From positions 1,479,505-1,543,504 of the forward strand of contig NW_019775968.1 in NCBI RefSeq assembly GCF_001039355.2: a DNA stretch of 64,000 bases, given 5' to 3'. The DNA comes from Lingula anatina (lineage: Eukaryota > Brachiopoda > Lingulata > Lingulida > Lingulidae). The notes below the pieces were generated by a model, which ran no database searches, was not told the origin of the DNA, and saw only the letters and a program-made list of their open reading frames with translations. How positions within the stretch are numbered: position 1 is the stretch's first letter; every line of letters begins with the position of its first letter. This document shows positions 9,133 to 21,219 of the stretch, in pieces. Both the position numbers and the translations under genes were made by a program.

Positions 9133-12100
9133 CCTGAATGCAGTGTACGTGTTTGCATCCCTACCTACTCAGAGTGGTTACAACTGTTTACAACATTCAA
9201 GTATCTTATCTTGTATTTCAAATTATTTTACAGTTAAGTCATGATTTCCTATCATCAAACCATTATAAATGAGGAAAGGACATTTTTCAAGTGAAGTGTG
9301 GGGATATTGACTTTTGGGATTTATTGAGAAGAAGGTTTTATAGTTTGTTTTTCTTCTTCTAGTGTAAAAAAAGAAAAAAAGAAAATATTTGTACTGGTGC
9401 TAAGTTATCTTTATTAGGTGAAAAACAACTTGTTATTTAATGATTGCTTGTGATTAATATGAGGAACCATGTTTGGTGAGTCCTAGATAGCTGGAACAAA
9501 CTACCCAAGTGGTTATGAAAATAACACTTAAATGTTGATTCTTTTATAGCTTGGAAATGAGTGCCCTAAAGGATGTCATAACATAACATTTAAACTGGCT
9601 TTTTAAGTTAACATTAAAAAAATGTCCATAGTCTTTTGAACCATAACCAACATGACTTCTTTCCTAAAACTGGTAGTGAACAACAGAACAATTCCAGTTT
9701 GTTTTCTTTGTGCTCTGCCAATTTCTCAGTGATGCCCAAGCAGCATAGGTAAGTAGATCAAGCTGTACCCTGGTGCCAGCTTTCATCACTGCATGGGTGG
9801 CTGCCCAATTATTGCCACTCTTTGAAGAATAGAAAACAGTGGCCCAGATCAATACTGATTTGGCGGTAGTTTCTTTTTTGGCAACCTAAAGTGGCTTTTA
9901 ACTTGTGTATTTATTTGCTTTTCTAACAGAACACGGGTTTGTCAAAAACCATGCTATGAAAAGTGTCAAGGCTTTGGTGTGTAGACATGATGTAAAAGAA
10001 TATGATTTCCGTTAGAGAGTGTATTGATTATTTCAATTGGTCTCAATAGTAGCTTTCTTATTGCCCTTTGTCAATGGGCAACTGGGGGATGTAATTTTAC
10101 AAATACATGGAATGTAAGGAAGTCAATTGCTTTCTCACTATTTACAGCTACGTGATGCTGTTGTTATTAAAAGGGGAAGAAAGGAATTACTTACAAGAAA
10201 CAATTTCTTAGACTTGACATGATAAGATGGAAAAAAGTACTCATGAGATGTCTTGTTAATCATAAAAAACATACATATGTAGTAAGCCTGGGAGCTAATA
10301 TGATCAGCAAAATACACATGTTCACTCATGACATGGGTATGCTGATGACTACATGCTCAATTTTTTTAGCTTCTCCTCTAAACATAATGGCATTGATAGA
10401 AAATGTAGCTGTCAGAGCGAACCAGTTCTAGTGACAACACCCCTCATTTGGGGGGAGGGGGGGTCATCAGTGGAAATGACCAATGTTTTGTAGGGGGAGA
10501 TTTGATTATTGTTCCTCTATCCTACCATATCAGAAAGATAACCAAACTATGCAAGGAAGGAATTTGCCCAAACAATGCACCAAGAATAGTCAATTGACAT
10601 TGGAATAATATTTATCTTAATAAGTCATCTGATTTGTATTCAGTGACAGTTAGCATTGGTTGTTTATTGTTGGAAGTGTTTTATCAAATTTTACAGACCA
10701 TTATATACTGTGCATTGTTAAGTTTGAGCTACTGAAGTTAAAAAAAAACAAAACTTTTCAGTGCATCAGTCTAAATTTGTGTGGTAAAATTTACATGGTT
10801 AATAAAAGCAATATTGTATATAGATTTTATTAAAAGGAGGTTCATTCCTTAAAGCATGCTATAGGGCTCATATACATTTGAATGTACAATGGGATTTTTG
10901 TGGTTTTTACCCGTGCATGTTTGATGAATTAAATGAATCTTTGGAATAATACAAGATAACAGTTGGACATATGGATAGAAAAATGCTGAATTGAGGATAC
11001 AATACCATTAATATTTTCTTCATAGTCCATTTTTTAAAATAGTTTGTTCTATTTTGTTCAACTCTTGAACACAGGATCACTGAGTCTTTTTGATAGGAGA
11101 GGAGTTAAAAAGCATGGATATGGGGGCCACATATCACCTTAATGGTTCTTTGTTAATAAAATACCATGATAATGTCTGCAGTTTTATATTGGCTATAAGA
11201 GATGTCTGAATGTGAGATGTCAGTGTTCCCTTCAACCATCTGTTTGGGTGGATTTGCTGCAGAGACATTGAATTTTTTTTTTTTTTACTGAACCAGGAAT
11301 ATTGTCTTGCAGTAAGAATTTATATGTTGTGATTGCTATTTATCAACGGTAAGATTTTATTCATCTTTTATAACTTCTTGTACATTCATACATTAAACAT
11401 CTTGAATTAAACACAAACAGATCTGTCAAAGCTATGTTCTTTTACATTAGTGACCAGTCTCATCTATTCTTGGTAGAAACCAGATGGGAACCAGTTCACT
11501 TGGCATGATATTATTTCTGTGAATAAAATGAAGCAGTCCTATTAGTCTCTCATCATAAATTGATCCAGTCTTGGTTCAAGTAAGGGTCGTACCAGGTTAT
11601 AGCTGTTGCAATCACACTGTGGAGTCTAGGAGGTGTGGAGGATGGGATTAACCCTGTTCAAACATTGTGGAAGGACATGCAAACTGAGAGTCACATAGCT
11701 AGGCCACCTAGAAAGATATGGTACAACACTTGAGAAGTTGAAAATTGGTTAACTGAAAAAGGTGGTAATCTGGTTGCTGAACTAAGATTTCAATGTTGTG
11801 TTTATAGACCAATGTCTCCATCAAATAATATGGCAGTGCTGTAAGCTAGAGAGTTAGAGATAATGAAAAAATATCTAATTGAATTACAGAGAATGTCATT
11901 TTTGGCAGAAAAAATTTGAAGAGTAAATTTCTTGGGAATGCTGACATTTTCACCACTTACTGACTATCTGTCTTTCCAGTTGCAAAATACCCCCAAATTT
12001 GTTTGTTTTTAAAGCAGTTTTTTTCTTCACCTGGCTTAAAGAATTTTTCTGCCAAATCAAATTTTGCTCAAGAAAAAACTTATCACAAGACTCACATTGC

Positions 12101-15100
12101 AAAGAAATGGGAATGACCATAACAAGAAAATAAAAATGGCAGAGAAAGTCTTGTCTCATGGTCTTGTATGGTGTATAATATAGACAGTTAAATTTCTCTC
12201 ATGGTGAAGTTGTAGAATGCCAATAAAAGTTTTAAGGCTCAGAGCAAAGAATTGTAGATCTAGATCGCTTCAGATAAACTTATTTTAGGCATTTTGTCAT
12301 TTTAAGGTCTGAATCTAGAAATAATTTGGGTCATTTTCAAAAACTGCAGTATACCTTAAAGTGAATGGTAACATTTCTTCCTCATATTTTGACTTCCAGC
12401 AAAAATATTGTAACTTTTAAGCTGGGGTAGAACTAACTTCTATAAAGAAGAGGAAATGTGGGTGAAAAGAACATGTAATTTAAAATGAAATTGGGAATAT
12501 TTAACAAATCAAAAACCCAATAGATATTAATTGTTAGACATGAAGTCTAAAGTGAAAATTATGAAAATTTCAGCTTTAGACCAATTGGAGAACTATGAAT
12601 TTTAATCTAGTAAAACAATCAAGGATAATCTTCAAAGGAATACTTTTCTATCAGGAGTTCCCACAGGTCTTCCTCCCTAGGTGCATCCATGTCTTTGTGG
12701 CAAGATGGACTATTAAATTGAGTTTTGATTGATTGAGTCAACAGGAAGTCTGAGCTAGGAGGCTCCTACAATTTCGGTGCCCATAAATTTCTTGTTCAAG
12801 TCCAAAAGAAACAAGCAAGGGGTTAACAGAGTAGTGTAGCTTACTTAGCTAGGTAATTCCCCATCAGGCCAGTGCCTTTGCATTAAAGGGACACTGCCTT
12901 TTAATGATCCATTCAGTATGAAATCTTCTGTGTTGAAATGTGCAGTTAGATTGAGAAGTAGTAATAAACTATTAATTTCTGCTTCCTTTTGGAGATCAAT
13001 AAGTCTGATGTGTTGAAGCAGTTTCAAGTGGAATTGGCAAGACTATCTAGAACAACACTATCAGACTTACACGGGAGAGTATCCAAACACAACGGTGCAC
13101 TCGAGTAAATAGTCAATATAGAGTTGTATTATTTTTATTATTTAATATGGTGCAGATGTTATGATAGAATATGATATAAAGAGAGTGACTGGGTTAAGTT
13201 GAAACTTTTTTTTATTGCGGTGTTCTTTGTAGGAAAATGCATGTTAATGCTCTCCTCACTCAGTTTCTAGTTTTGCTCACTTACCATTTTTTCCTAACAC
13301 CACTTAGATTGGCAGCAAAATATTTGTGTTCTGCTAAGATATTTTGTGACGTATTTGCATGGTAAAAAAAAAAAAAAAAGAACTCCACAATTTTCTTTTG
13401 CTGAATGAAAAGTTACTGCTATAGAGAAAAGAAGTGGTTGAAAAGTAAATTTGTATTCGTCTCAGGGAGCTGCAAAATACGTACAGCAATCAACACCTCC
13501 TCTCAATCAATAACATATGATGGTGTGTGCCCACTGATTGATATCAACGAATTAATCATTAATTGTGAGACATATGAAGCTCATTAGCCACTGTTGGTCA
13601 GCTTTTTAGCTTTCTTTTATTTAAAGTTACTTAAAAAAGGCAACATGACGTATTGTATGTTGGCTTACTAACCATGCCAAGGATTTCTATTATTTTCTCT
13701 TCTTAGATCTGCTTCACTCAGTATCTAATGCATCCTTAGAGCATGCAAGGTTATGCCAGATTACCTTTGATTATTACAGTGCATTTTGTATGATGTTTTC
13801 CCTGTTAAACATATTAATACATTCAGACTTTACAAACTTTCTTACATACTTTCAACCCTGGCTCAGGCTAGATCCCCATGAAAACATTCCTTTATGTTGT
13901 TGATTAAAACGTAATTTATTTACTAATTGAAAAAGAAATATTGTGGTTTTTTATTATCTTTGCACCTAAGGACCACCCTCTAAGTAAAACATCAACAAAA
14001 AATACTGCATTCTAAGTACATTCTGTTTGACAGGTTATCATAAATTTATCATCTGCTGCTGGAGGGCTGTATTGTCTCACATGGTGTATGAATACATAAG
14101 CTACAAGTAGTCCCCAGTGTTTAGTCTGTTGCGCCCTCAGTCAGGTGCCAGCAATTTGGTGTGTTTGCATTGTAAGAAGCAGGCACCAAAGGTCAGAACC
14201 TTATCAAAGCAATGCACAATGACTATGGGATCTATTCGGCATTGGGGGATAAAATACTGTAAAGGGGGAGTAATCCAGTAGCAACATTTTCAAAAATCAT
14301 AGCAGAAAACCAAATATTTTATGCTTGTTTGATGGGATGTTTGCAAAGGGTTAATCCATGTAGTTTTCCCTGTGTGTGTAGAGAAAGACCTGAGAGTTAG
14401 CCGCCCTCACAGACAGGGACAGGTGTATTATTGTCACCCTTGTCAGAAGTGTGAACTGTGCATTTAAAATGACATCAGGTTGTGATTACTTATAATTCTG
14501 AATTTGACAGATGGTGTGATGCGTACTCTGGATAACAGGAGAAAAACTAGGCTGTTTAACCTAGTAATGTTTTCTTTGTAATTAAGAAGGGAACAAATTT
14601 CTTTTGTCATCTGATGAAAGGTTGCATGCTCATAATTCTGTAGTGTGGCACAGAAGTGTAGAGTTACAAAGATTGATTAAGGAGGATAATAATAGAACCT
14701 GAAGGTTAGATGAAAGGAAATGAAGATATTTGAGGTGTTGATTGATAATCAGCTGTGTAGAAATCACCTGAAAATTCCCACTGCAGTATAATGTGAAGCC
14801 ATTGTCTTGGGAGAATTTTTTTTTACTGAATGAGGCAGTAAATTATAATCAGTATTGTTAAAATTTAACACCAGTTTCCATGCAGATTTGTGCTCATTTT
14901 TCACTTACTCTAAATTAAAAAAATGTTTTATATGCATTTGCTAATAATTTTTTTTCACTTTCCCTTTGTTGAAAGGACTTGCTGCTATTTGTTTACTTGA
15001 ACTGTCTAACTCAATTTGGGAAATATTGCCAGTGGAAAGGGAAAAAAAAGCCCAGAGGCTACAGATGAGGGGCCTCAAGGCATGCACATACAATGCCGCA

Positions 15101-17552
15101 GTTTTCTACTGATTTGGATGGATGAGTGTAATCTGTACTGGTTTTAGTACTTGTTAAATGGCACTGATACAACTGACATATTTTTTGTGTTGTGGCTGTA
15201 CATCTTGCCAGATGGCTGAAGTGTGCATAGTTTGCTTTTTTATGTAGAACAAAAGGGATGGCTGCTGGTATTGATGTTTAGTGATGGTAAAAAATGTACA
15301 TTTAGAAGGCATTTTCTTCTCAGTAAAGAATATCAGATATGTTTTGTTAACTAATGCTAATCACAATTGGATATAGTAAGAATGTTAGACACAGTAGGCC
15401 AGGAGAAATTGTTAAATATTGAATGTGTAATAGAAATATGTCATTAGAAATTGCTCAAATTTTACCTGCAGTGTTGAAGGGGTTAATGTGTGCGCATTGG
15501 CATATTATTGACCTCTAACCCTAGCATTTGAGGTATTAGCAAAAAGAGTGCTTTTTGTACAGCAGATATGTATAAATTTCTTATTTTGAATATGTATGCT
15601 ACTTATGAAGCTTGTGAACATGGTTGGGAATTTTGCAGAAATTTTTTGACCTTGGCTACTAACACAATGGAAGTTCACTTGTCTAATTGGGTGGAAAGCC
15701 TTTTAACAATCTGAAATAAAAGTTAGAAGGATAGTTTTATGTAAAAAGATTCAAAGAGGTATTGGTTGTTCTGACTTTTTAAGATGAAATTATTTGATAA
15801 AATGATATATAAAGAGTCTTAACAGGTAAATAATGCTTTTGGATTGAACTCATAATGAATTAGAAGTGAGAGTGAAGTTCATGTGAAATGGAATCTCCAT
15901 TGGTTTAGTCACCTGTGAAATGCCTTTAACAAGGCAGGCTGTGCAGTTGTTTTCTTTAGCATTTCAGGCAAACAAACAGTCAAACTTCTAAATTGTTCTC
16001 AATAGGAAACTGAGTAGCAAACCCCTTCAATGGTATGAATGATGGTTGTATGTTATTACAATATAAGTAGGAAGATAGGAGTATGTGAAGAATTTTTTCA
16101 AGATCAGGTAGGGGAAGTCTCTAAATTTTATAGATTATGAAGAAACACATTCATAGCTGTTTCTGTGATCGCTTAAAAATAACTCTGACACTTGTCCTGA
16201 GGCTAATAATCAAATCCAAACACAAAACCAACAGAAAAGAAGCATGGTTTTATCTACGCAGTCAGGTAAAGAAAAGGATTAGGCAGGCACACCTGGGGAG
16301 CTCCTCTAATCGGCTGGCTTAAGGAAACACAGACTGTTTATCTTCATTACATTATAAGCAGAGAGAGAAGTGAACAAGACACAATCAGGGATAGCATAGC
16401 CCCCATAGTCCCCACTGTACTTGCTTGCAGTAAGAGGATGTGTGTGTGTGGGGAGGGGGGGGGCATCCAGGAAATTTAATGGTTTTTAAATGTTTGATTG
16501 TGACATTCATTTATTCTTGCAAGAGTGCTTTGTTTGCTGATATTTGAAATCTTCTTGTTAATATGAAATTCTGTTCCCCAAAAAAAAATTTTTTTGTGGA
16601 AAAATGAAAGCAACCATCTGTGTTGATGATGTATACTCATACAAGGAAAGTGTGTAACAGTGACATTTTCACGTGACCAGTTGTGGTGAGTTGTGGTCTA
16701 GATTAGGTCTGCCACTGACGAAGAAGGAAAGACCAGACTCTGTAATAATGAAATATGGATTTCTATACTTAACAGATGTGACAGGAGTTGCATATTACAA
16801 TACGAGTATCAGCAAATTTAGTTACAAGACTGTAATTACTGTGACTTCAGTTTTCATAAATCTCTTTTCTTTCAACAGTCATGCTGAGCAAGATATGAAT
16901 GGATTCTTTTATATAGCCAACTAAAAGGTTCTAAATTCTACCCCCCCTCCCCCAAACAAAAATTGTTCAATCAATTTGGCAATTGAAGAGACAGTGACAT
17001 GGTGGGAGTCAATCTTTATCGAAGCTTGAATGTATTTACTATAACAAGCAACAAATGCATAGTATGCATATTTTTTTGCAAATAATGTTATATCAAGTAC
17101 TAGTAGGTGGAATAAATTGGATATGAGAGAGGTTTGCCGTGGGCATGAAATGCACCTCTAAGTTGCTACTTGAAGGCTGTCTGAGTACTGGATGGATCAG
17201 GTGGTTAAGCCATACAAAGTTGTTGATTATTTGGTTAGTGGCACAACTCCCTGATTTGAAAGAATTTGTATTTGTTTTTGGCACCTACTTTTTCACGAAA
17301 AAAAAAAAAAACATTTGTTATTGATAAGTAAAGTGAAAGAAGTTTATAATTGACTCCAGGAAAAAGCCTTAGTGCTATTGTTTTTATGCTGTAAAATTGC
17401 TTCACAATGTGAGTTTGACCCCCCCCCCCTTTAAAAAATTGCATTATTAAAATAAAAAAATTAAAAATTTATTTATTATTATTAAATAAAATGAGTAAGA
17501 ATATAAATAAACACTGATTGACCCTGAAATTAAGCTTATTACACATCAAATG

Positions 17553-17587
17553 TAAAAAAAAAAAATAAATAAATAAATAAATAAATA
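17553..17587. repeat. Poly-A and (AAAT)n repeat
   Basis: An A run passes into about six AAAT units. A poly-A run next to a tetranucleotide can mark the tail of an old retrocopy, but no body of such an element was recognised upstream. Confidence 0.85.
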
Positions 17588-18097
17588 CATTTCATCTATG
17601 GACCCTGTTTACGGAGTCACTACTTGTAAACCAACTTTACAGTTTTGTGTCACCTGAGGTATTTTTTTTAATTGTTGGGTCTTATTAAAAAATGTCTCTC
17701 TTTGTAAGTTTGTTGGCTTTTCTCTGCTATGGACTTAAACACTTTGCATGAAGAATGCAATCAGCTTTCTATTTATTATGTGCAAGTGATTTTGGACTGT
17801 GAAATAGTGTGGGCCTACTTCTTCAAAATAGCATGAAATTTCTTTGTCCGAACTACACAAATGGAAATCATTCTGTGTCTTTAGAAAGCATAGTATTTTG
17901 AATGTGTTGACCTATAAGTTATCTTCCAAATTTTCTTAATAATTTTTATGGTTAATAAAATGCTATTTCATACTACAAATTAACCTAAAAATGTCATAAG
18001 AAACTATTTTTGTCTTTGAAAAGTTATTTGCCACTTTGGTTGCAAATCAAAGCAACCCCTGAATGGCAATATATTGATTTTCCATTTGCACTTCCAG

Positions 18098-18283
18098 ATG
18101 TTGGTCAAAAATGAGTCTTCCAAAAGCAACAACCTGCCCACATCTTCCACCTCTGCCAGTGAGGGAAGAGCCCCCAGTGAGGAGACCAAGACAGACATAG
18201 AGGCCACTCTCCCAACTGAGAACAAAATAGCACAGAAACTGCAAGCCAAGAAAAAAGCACACAGTAGTAACAGCACTAAAAAG
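18098..18283 (+). CDS. AUTS2: AUTS2-like gene, first placed exon (62 codons)
   Basis: An internal exon by its borders: a pyrimidine-rich tract ending CACTTCCAG before it, GTAGGT after it. It is open in one frame for exactly 62 codons (phase 0 to 0). The peptide starts MLVKNESSKSNNLPTSS, passes through an acidic Ser/Thr/Glu stretch (SEETKTDIE) and ends in a lysine-rich segment (KLQAKKKAHSSNSTKK). This composition (low complexity, Ser-rich, basic patches) fits the disordered N-terminal part of AUTS2/FBRSL1 proteins, but I cannot align it residue by residue. Assignment rests on strand, phase match to the exon at 39529, and splice sites. The next exon is 21.2 kb downstream. The ATG at the exon's first base is most likely an internal methionine. 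If the family assignment is wrong, it is still a credible coding exon. Confidence 0.6.
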
Positions 18284-18891
18284 GTAGGTCTGGTCCTGTG
18301 CCCCTCCCCCACCCTCACCCCACCCCTCTCTTCAAAAAGGAAAGCAAGATGCCCAGGTTGTCATTTTCTGCTATTATTATTTTCTTAATTGATATGTTTA
18401 CTTGTAGTGATGTTTCCCTTTGTGTCATTAGACTTTTTGTTACCCTCTACTAAGACCACAGAGAGATTTCTTCCCATGGGGTTTATATTTTTCTCTGGCA
18501 ATACTGTGCATATTTCTGTACTGTGACCCTGTGACAAAATGTTAGATATATTTATCCCATAGTTGGTGCTTTGAACAATAGGATGATTGCACTTGTATTT
18601 TGTTTACACACTCACTTGAATTTTCATATGCTTTGGTGCAATATTTTTTTCCATCCTTTTGTTCAAAGTGCCAGTTGTGGGTTTAGTTACAACTACTCAT
18701 CCACTCTATGTGACATACAACAGCAAATTATATCTTGGCTGTGCCTCTTTATTAGTCTCTTGCATGTGACATACAGTGGACAAATTGTGTTTTAACTAGT
18801 ACTTACAGGGTTGGTTGCCCAGACACTGTACTCTTGATGGCAATCAAGACAGTAAATAATTATGATCTTTATTGCTTGCTCTACAGTGACA

Positions 18892-19423
18892 AATACTGCG
18901 TTCATACTACGCTCAGTTATCTGGATAAGTTGTGAATTAGGGCACAATTCGAATAAATGCAGTAGTGTGAATGCAAGAGGATTTCTGTAATTCGAATTTT
19001 CAAAATCCTGCAAACCAGGTGGATTTCTAAGCGGGATTCGAATCAGTAGCCGGAGGTAAACAGTGCGGAGATATCTTTGCGCATGCACAGTACATGGCGG
19101 GGAAACATTCTTTTCTCAGAAAGCCTTCTACGCGTACCAAATACGCGGGGTTGTCCAAATATTCTTTGTTTTGCTTTACAATGTTTTTTCCCGAGAAGAA
19201 AGGGGAAAAAATTCCAGAGAAATAAACATGTAGTTATTGCCGCCATATTTTGTACTGCTTGATGCAGCGCATGCGTAGTTGTTTACGCAGGAAGTTTCAC
19301 CTGGATTTCGGCTTTGCCGATGCAGTTTCCACTTAACAGTGTGAAAGCAAAACCGAATCGAATTTCTCACGAAAAATTCAGATTATAGAAATGCGCATTT
19401 TTGCAACTGTAGTGTGAATGGGG
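18892..19423. mobile_element. CpG-rich foldback element with diverged 200-bp arms
   Basis: The ends read CTGCGTTCATACTAC and, reverse complemented, CCCCATTCACACTACAG. Going inward both arms repeat the same order: AGTGTGAA, a CAGG..GGAT/AAGT block, GTAAACA, GCGCATGC and (A)TGGCGG. Arms are diverged, so the element is old or its hairpin is imperfect. The centre (19080-19270) is unusually CpG-rich for this window (for example ACGCGTACCAAATACGCGG). No protein is encoded. Confidence 0.7.
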
Positions 19424-20104
19424 TAATATAAAAAGAGACCCTTGTTAATAGCTTATTACTTCATTTTACAACAAGGTTAATTGAAGGAATTGCCTGTGGT
19501 ACAGTCCTAATTAAAAAATTGTTCAACATTTTATTTTGAGACAAAATGCAATATTGCTGCATTTATTTACACTTTTGACCGTTTGATTTCCTATGGTGGC
19601 ATTATAAGACGAGCTTATATTTTACTGTTACCTTGACCTTGAATCATACCTTCCATCTAAGGTCAAATATGAACTTCATGCAGCTGGCCTTGAGTAGCGA
19701 GTAGCTTTTCAGTACTAGTTACCTTACTTAGAGCCTTTTCAGGCATGGGTGGCTATTGGATATTTGTTGGGGACCTCAAGCAGCAATTTAGGTACTGCTT
19801 TCATCAAATTAAGTATTGCCAACTGTCATTCCGTAGTGTGATCAGACCAAATGGAACTGGGAGCATAGAAAGAAGTGTGTGGTTCAGTTATATAACAGTC
19901 CAACATGCCTACATTCTCATGTACTTGCTTTAGCCTTCACATTTTCACTGAAAAAGAATTGGAGATAGAGGGTATATCTTATAGCCAATCTGCATTATGC
20001 AATAAAGAGTTTGATTTAACCTTTGATTTGCAATTTATGATCCATGTACTGTTGGTATACTAGAAATGAGACTGGTTTAAAGTTGGGTTGAGTAGAATTA
20101 GACT

Positions 20105-20595
20105 GCGTTCCCATAACCTTATCTTACTAGCTGTATCAATCTAACTCTGCTGAACTGCATTTAGATTAAGCAGGTAAAATGTCTGGCACACCTACTGAAG
20201 CTGCTAATTAGTAGTTAATTACCCCCTAGCAGCTTCAGTGGTCATGTCAAACATTTAAGCTGCTTAAACTGAATGCAATTTTACGAGAATCCCTGTGAAC
20301 TTAGACTGGGTTCCCATGCCTAGATCGCTCTAACAGGATTGATCTAACTCCATGGGGATTCACGTTAAATTATCAACTTAAGCAGCTTAAATGTCTATCA
20401 CGCCTACTAAATCAGGTAGGGGGTAATTAACTTTCGTGCACGCTCAGCCTCCAGTAGTTAATTACCTTCTAACAGCTTGTGTCTGTCATGCCTATGACAG
20501 ACATTTAAGCCACTTAAGTTGATAGCAATTTAGTGAGAATCCCCTAGGAGATAGATCGATCCAAATTTAGTATAGTAGGCTCTGGGAATGGTCCC
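20105..20595. mobile_element. Composite array of diverged GATCGATC-family foldback units (copy E)
   Basis: Contains at least two units related to the elements at 236, 4952 and 7854: TTAATTACCCCCTAGCAGCT plus CATTTAAGCTGCTTAA, then from about 20336 CTCCATGGGGATTCACGTTA to about 20550 GAGAATCCCCTAGGAG. The latter half is itself a foldback whose arms share TTAAATGTC.ATCACGCCTA / reverse complement and the GGGGTAATTAACT block. The outer ends retain GTTCCCAT and CTCTGGGAATGG. The consensus differs from copies C and D, so this is an older subfamily. Confidence 0.7.
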
Positions 20596-20780
20596 TTAAA
20601 TCAAGTCAGCTTGTACAAAAAGGTTATGGGAACACTCCCTTAGAAAAGCTGGTGATTATACAAGATTATTGGAAATTAGGAGACATGTTAGTCTGTCCAT
20701 CTGATTGGATCCTGTGAAAGTCCCCATGGAGTCACTGCGCATTAGTTAGGTTGGCAGAATTCATTGTGAATGGCCCTTTA

Positions 20781-21073
20781 GGGACCATTCAGAATGAGAA
20801 GAGCTGAGTACTAGCTAGGCCATGAAAAATGGTTGAACTACTTGAAAGCAAGACCACTTAATCCAGTAATGGTCTCTCTGTCTCTCCCACGCCTCCTACA
20901 CCTCGTCCCTCGACCAGTTGAATTGAGCTGAGATTAAGTTACTGTGCCCACGCGTGGGAAGGCTTGTGAGAGGTGGAGAGACCATTACAGGATTAAGCGG
21001 TCTTCCTTTCATGTAGGTCCGCTATATTTAGGTAATGGCCTAGCACTCGGCTCTTCTCATTCTGAATGGTCCT
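20781..21073. mobile_element. Foldback element, GAGTACTA family, copy 2
   Basis: The left end GGGACCATTCAGAATGAGAA plus AGAGCTGAGTACTAGC pairs with the right end GCACTCGGCTCTTCTCATTC plus TGAATGGTCC. The middle contains a second symmetric pair around CCAGTAATGGTCTCTC / GAGAGACCATTACAGG. Layout and the CCATTCAGAA...GAGTACTA ends match the element at 2752-3010, while the interior has diverged. Confidence 0.8.
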
Positions 21074-21079
21074 GTAGTC

Positions 21080-21219
21080 TGGTGATGTCAGTCAGATTTC
21101 TGTTGATGTCAGTTAGAACTTGTGGTGATATCAGTTAGAACTTGTGGTGATGTCAGTTAGGCCTCTGGTGATCTCAGTCAGATGTCTGCTCATATCAGTT
21201 AGACTAGTGGTGATGTCAT
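21080..21219. repeat. Minisatellite, about six 21-22-bp units
   Basis: Units follow the pattern TGGTGATGTCAGTTAGAACT plus one or two bases; variants change G to A or C and AGAACTT to GGCCTC or CAGATTTC. The array starts a few bases after the right end of the foldback at 20781-21073. Confidence 0.85.

Larger units (their letters stand above)
1..18097. other. Upstream flank or 5' intron of the AUTS2-like gene, rich in small DNA transposons
   Basis: No convincing coding exon of the AUTS2-like gene was found here. The exon at 18098 opens with a good 3' splice site, so this stretch must hold either intron or intron plus an unseen first exon. I looked for the family's conserved upstream acidic-IDGF-type motif and did not see it. 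What can be supported is a set of inverted-repeat elements (236-8676), microsatellites and one decayed reading frame, each listed separately. From about 9.2 to 18 kb I see AT-rich unique-looking sequence with only short homopolymers and simple repeats (for example poly-A near 13364, an AAAT repeat near 17553). Confidence 0.5.

Noticed and set aside
1-18097. Search for the first exon of the AUTS2-like gene
   Set aside because: Several GTAAG/GTGAG sites (for example near 4470, 5775 and 16268) were checked, but none ends an open, acceptor-flanked exon resembling the family's N terminus.
19030-19050. GGGATTCGAATC resembling a tRNA T-arm on the minus strand
   Set aside because: Lies within one arm of the CpG-rich foldback element and lacks the rest of a tRNA.
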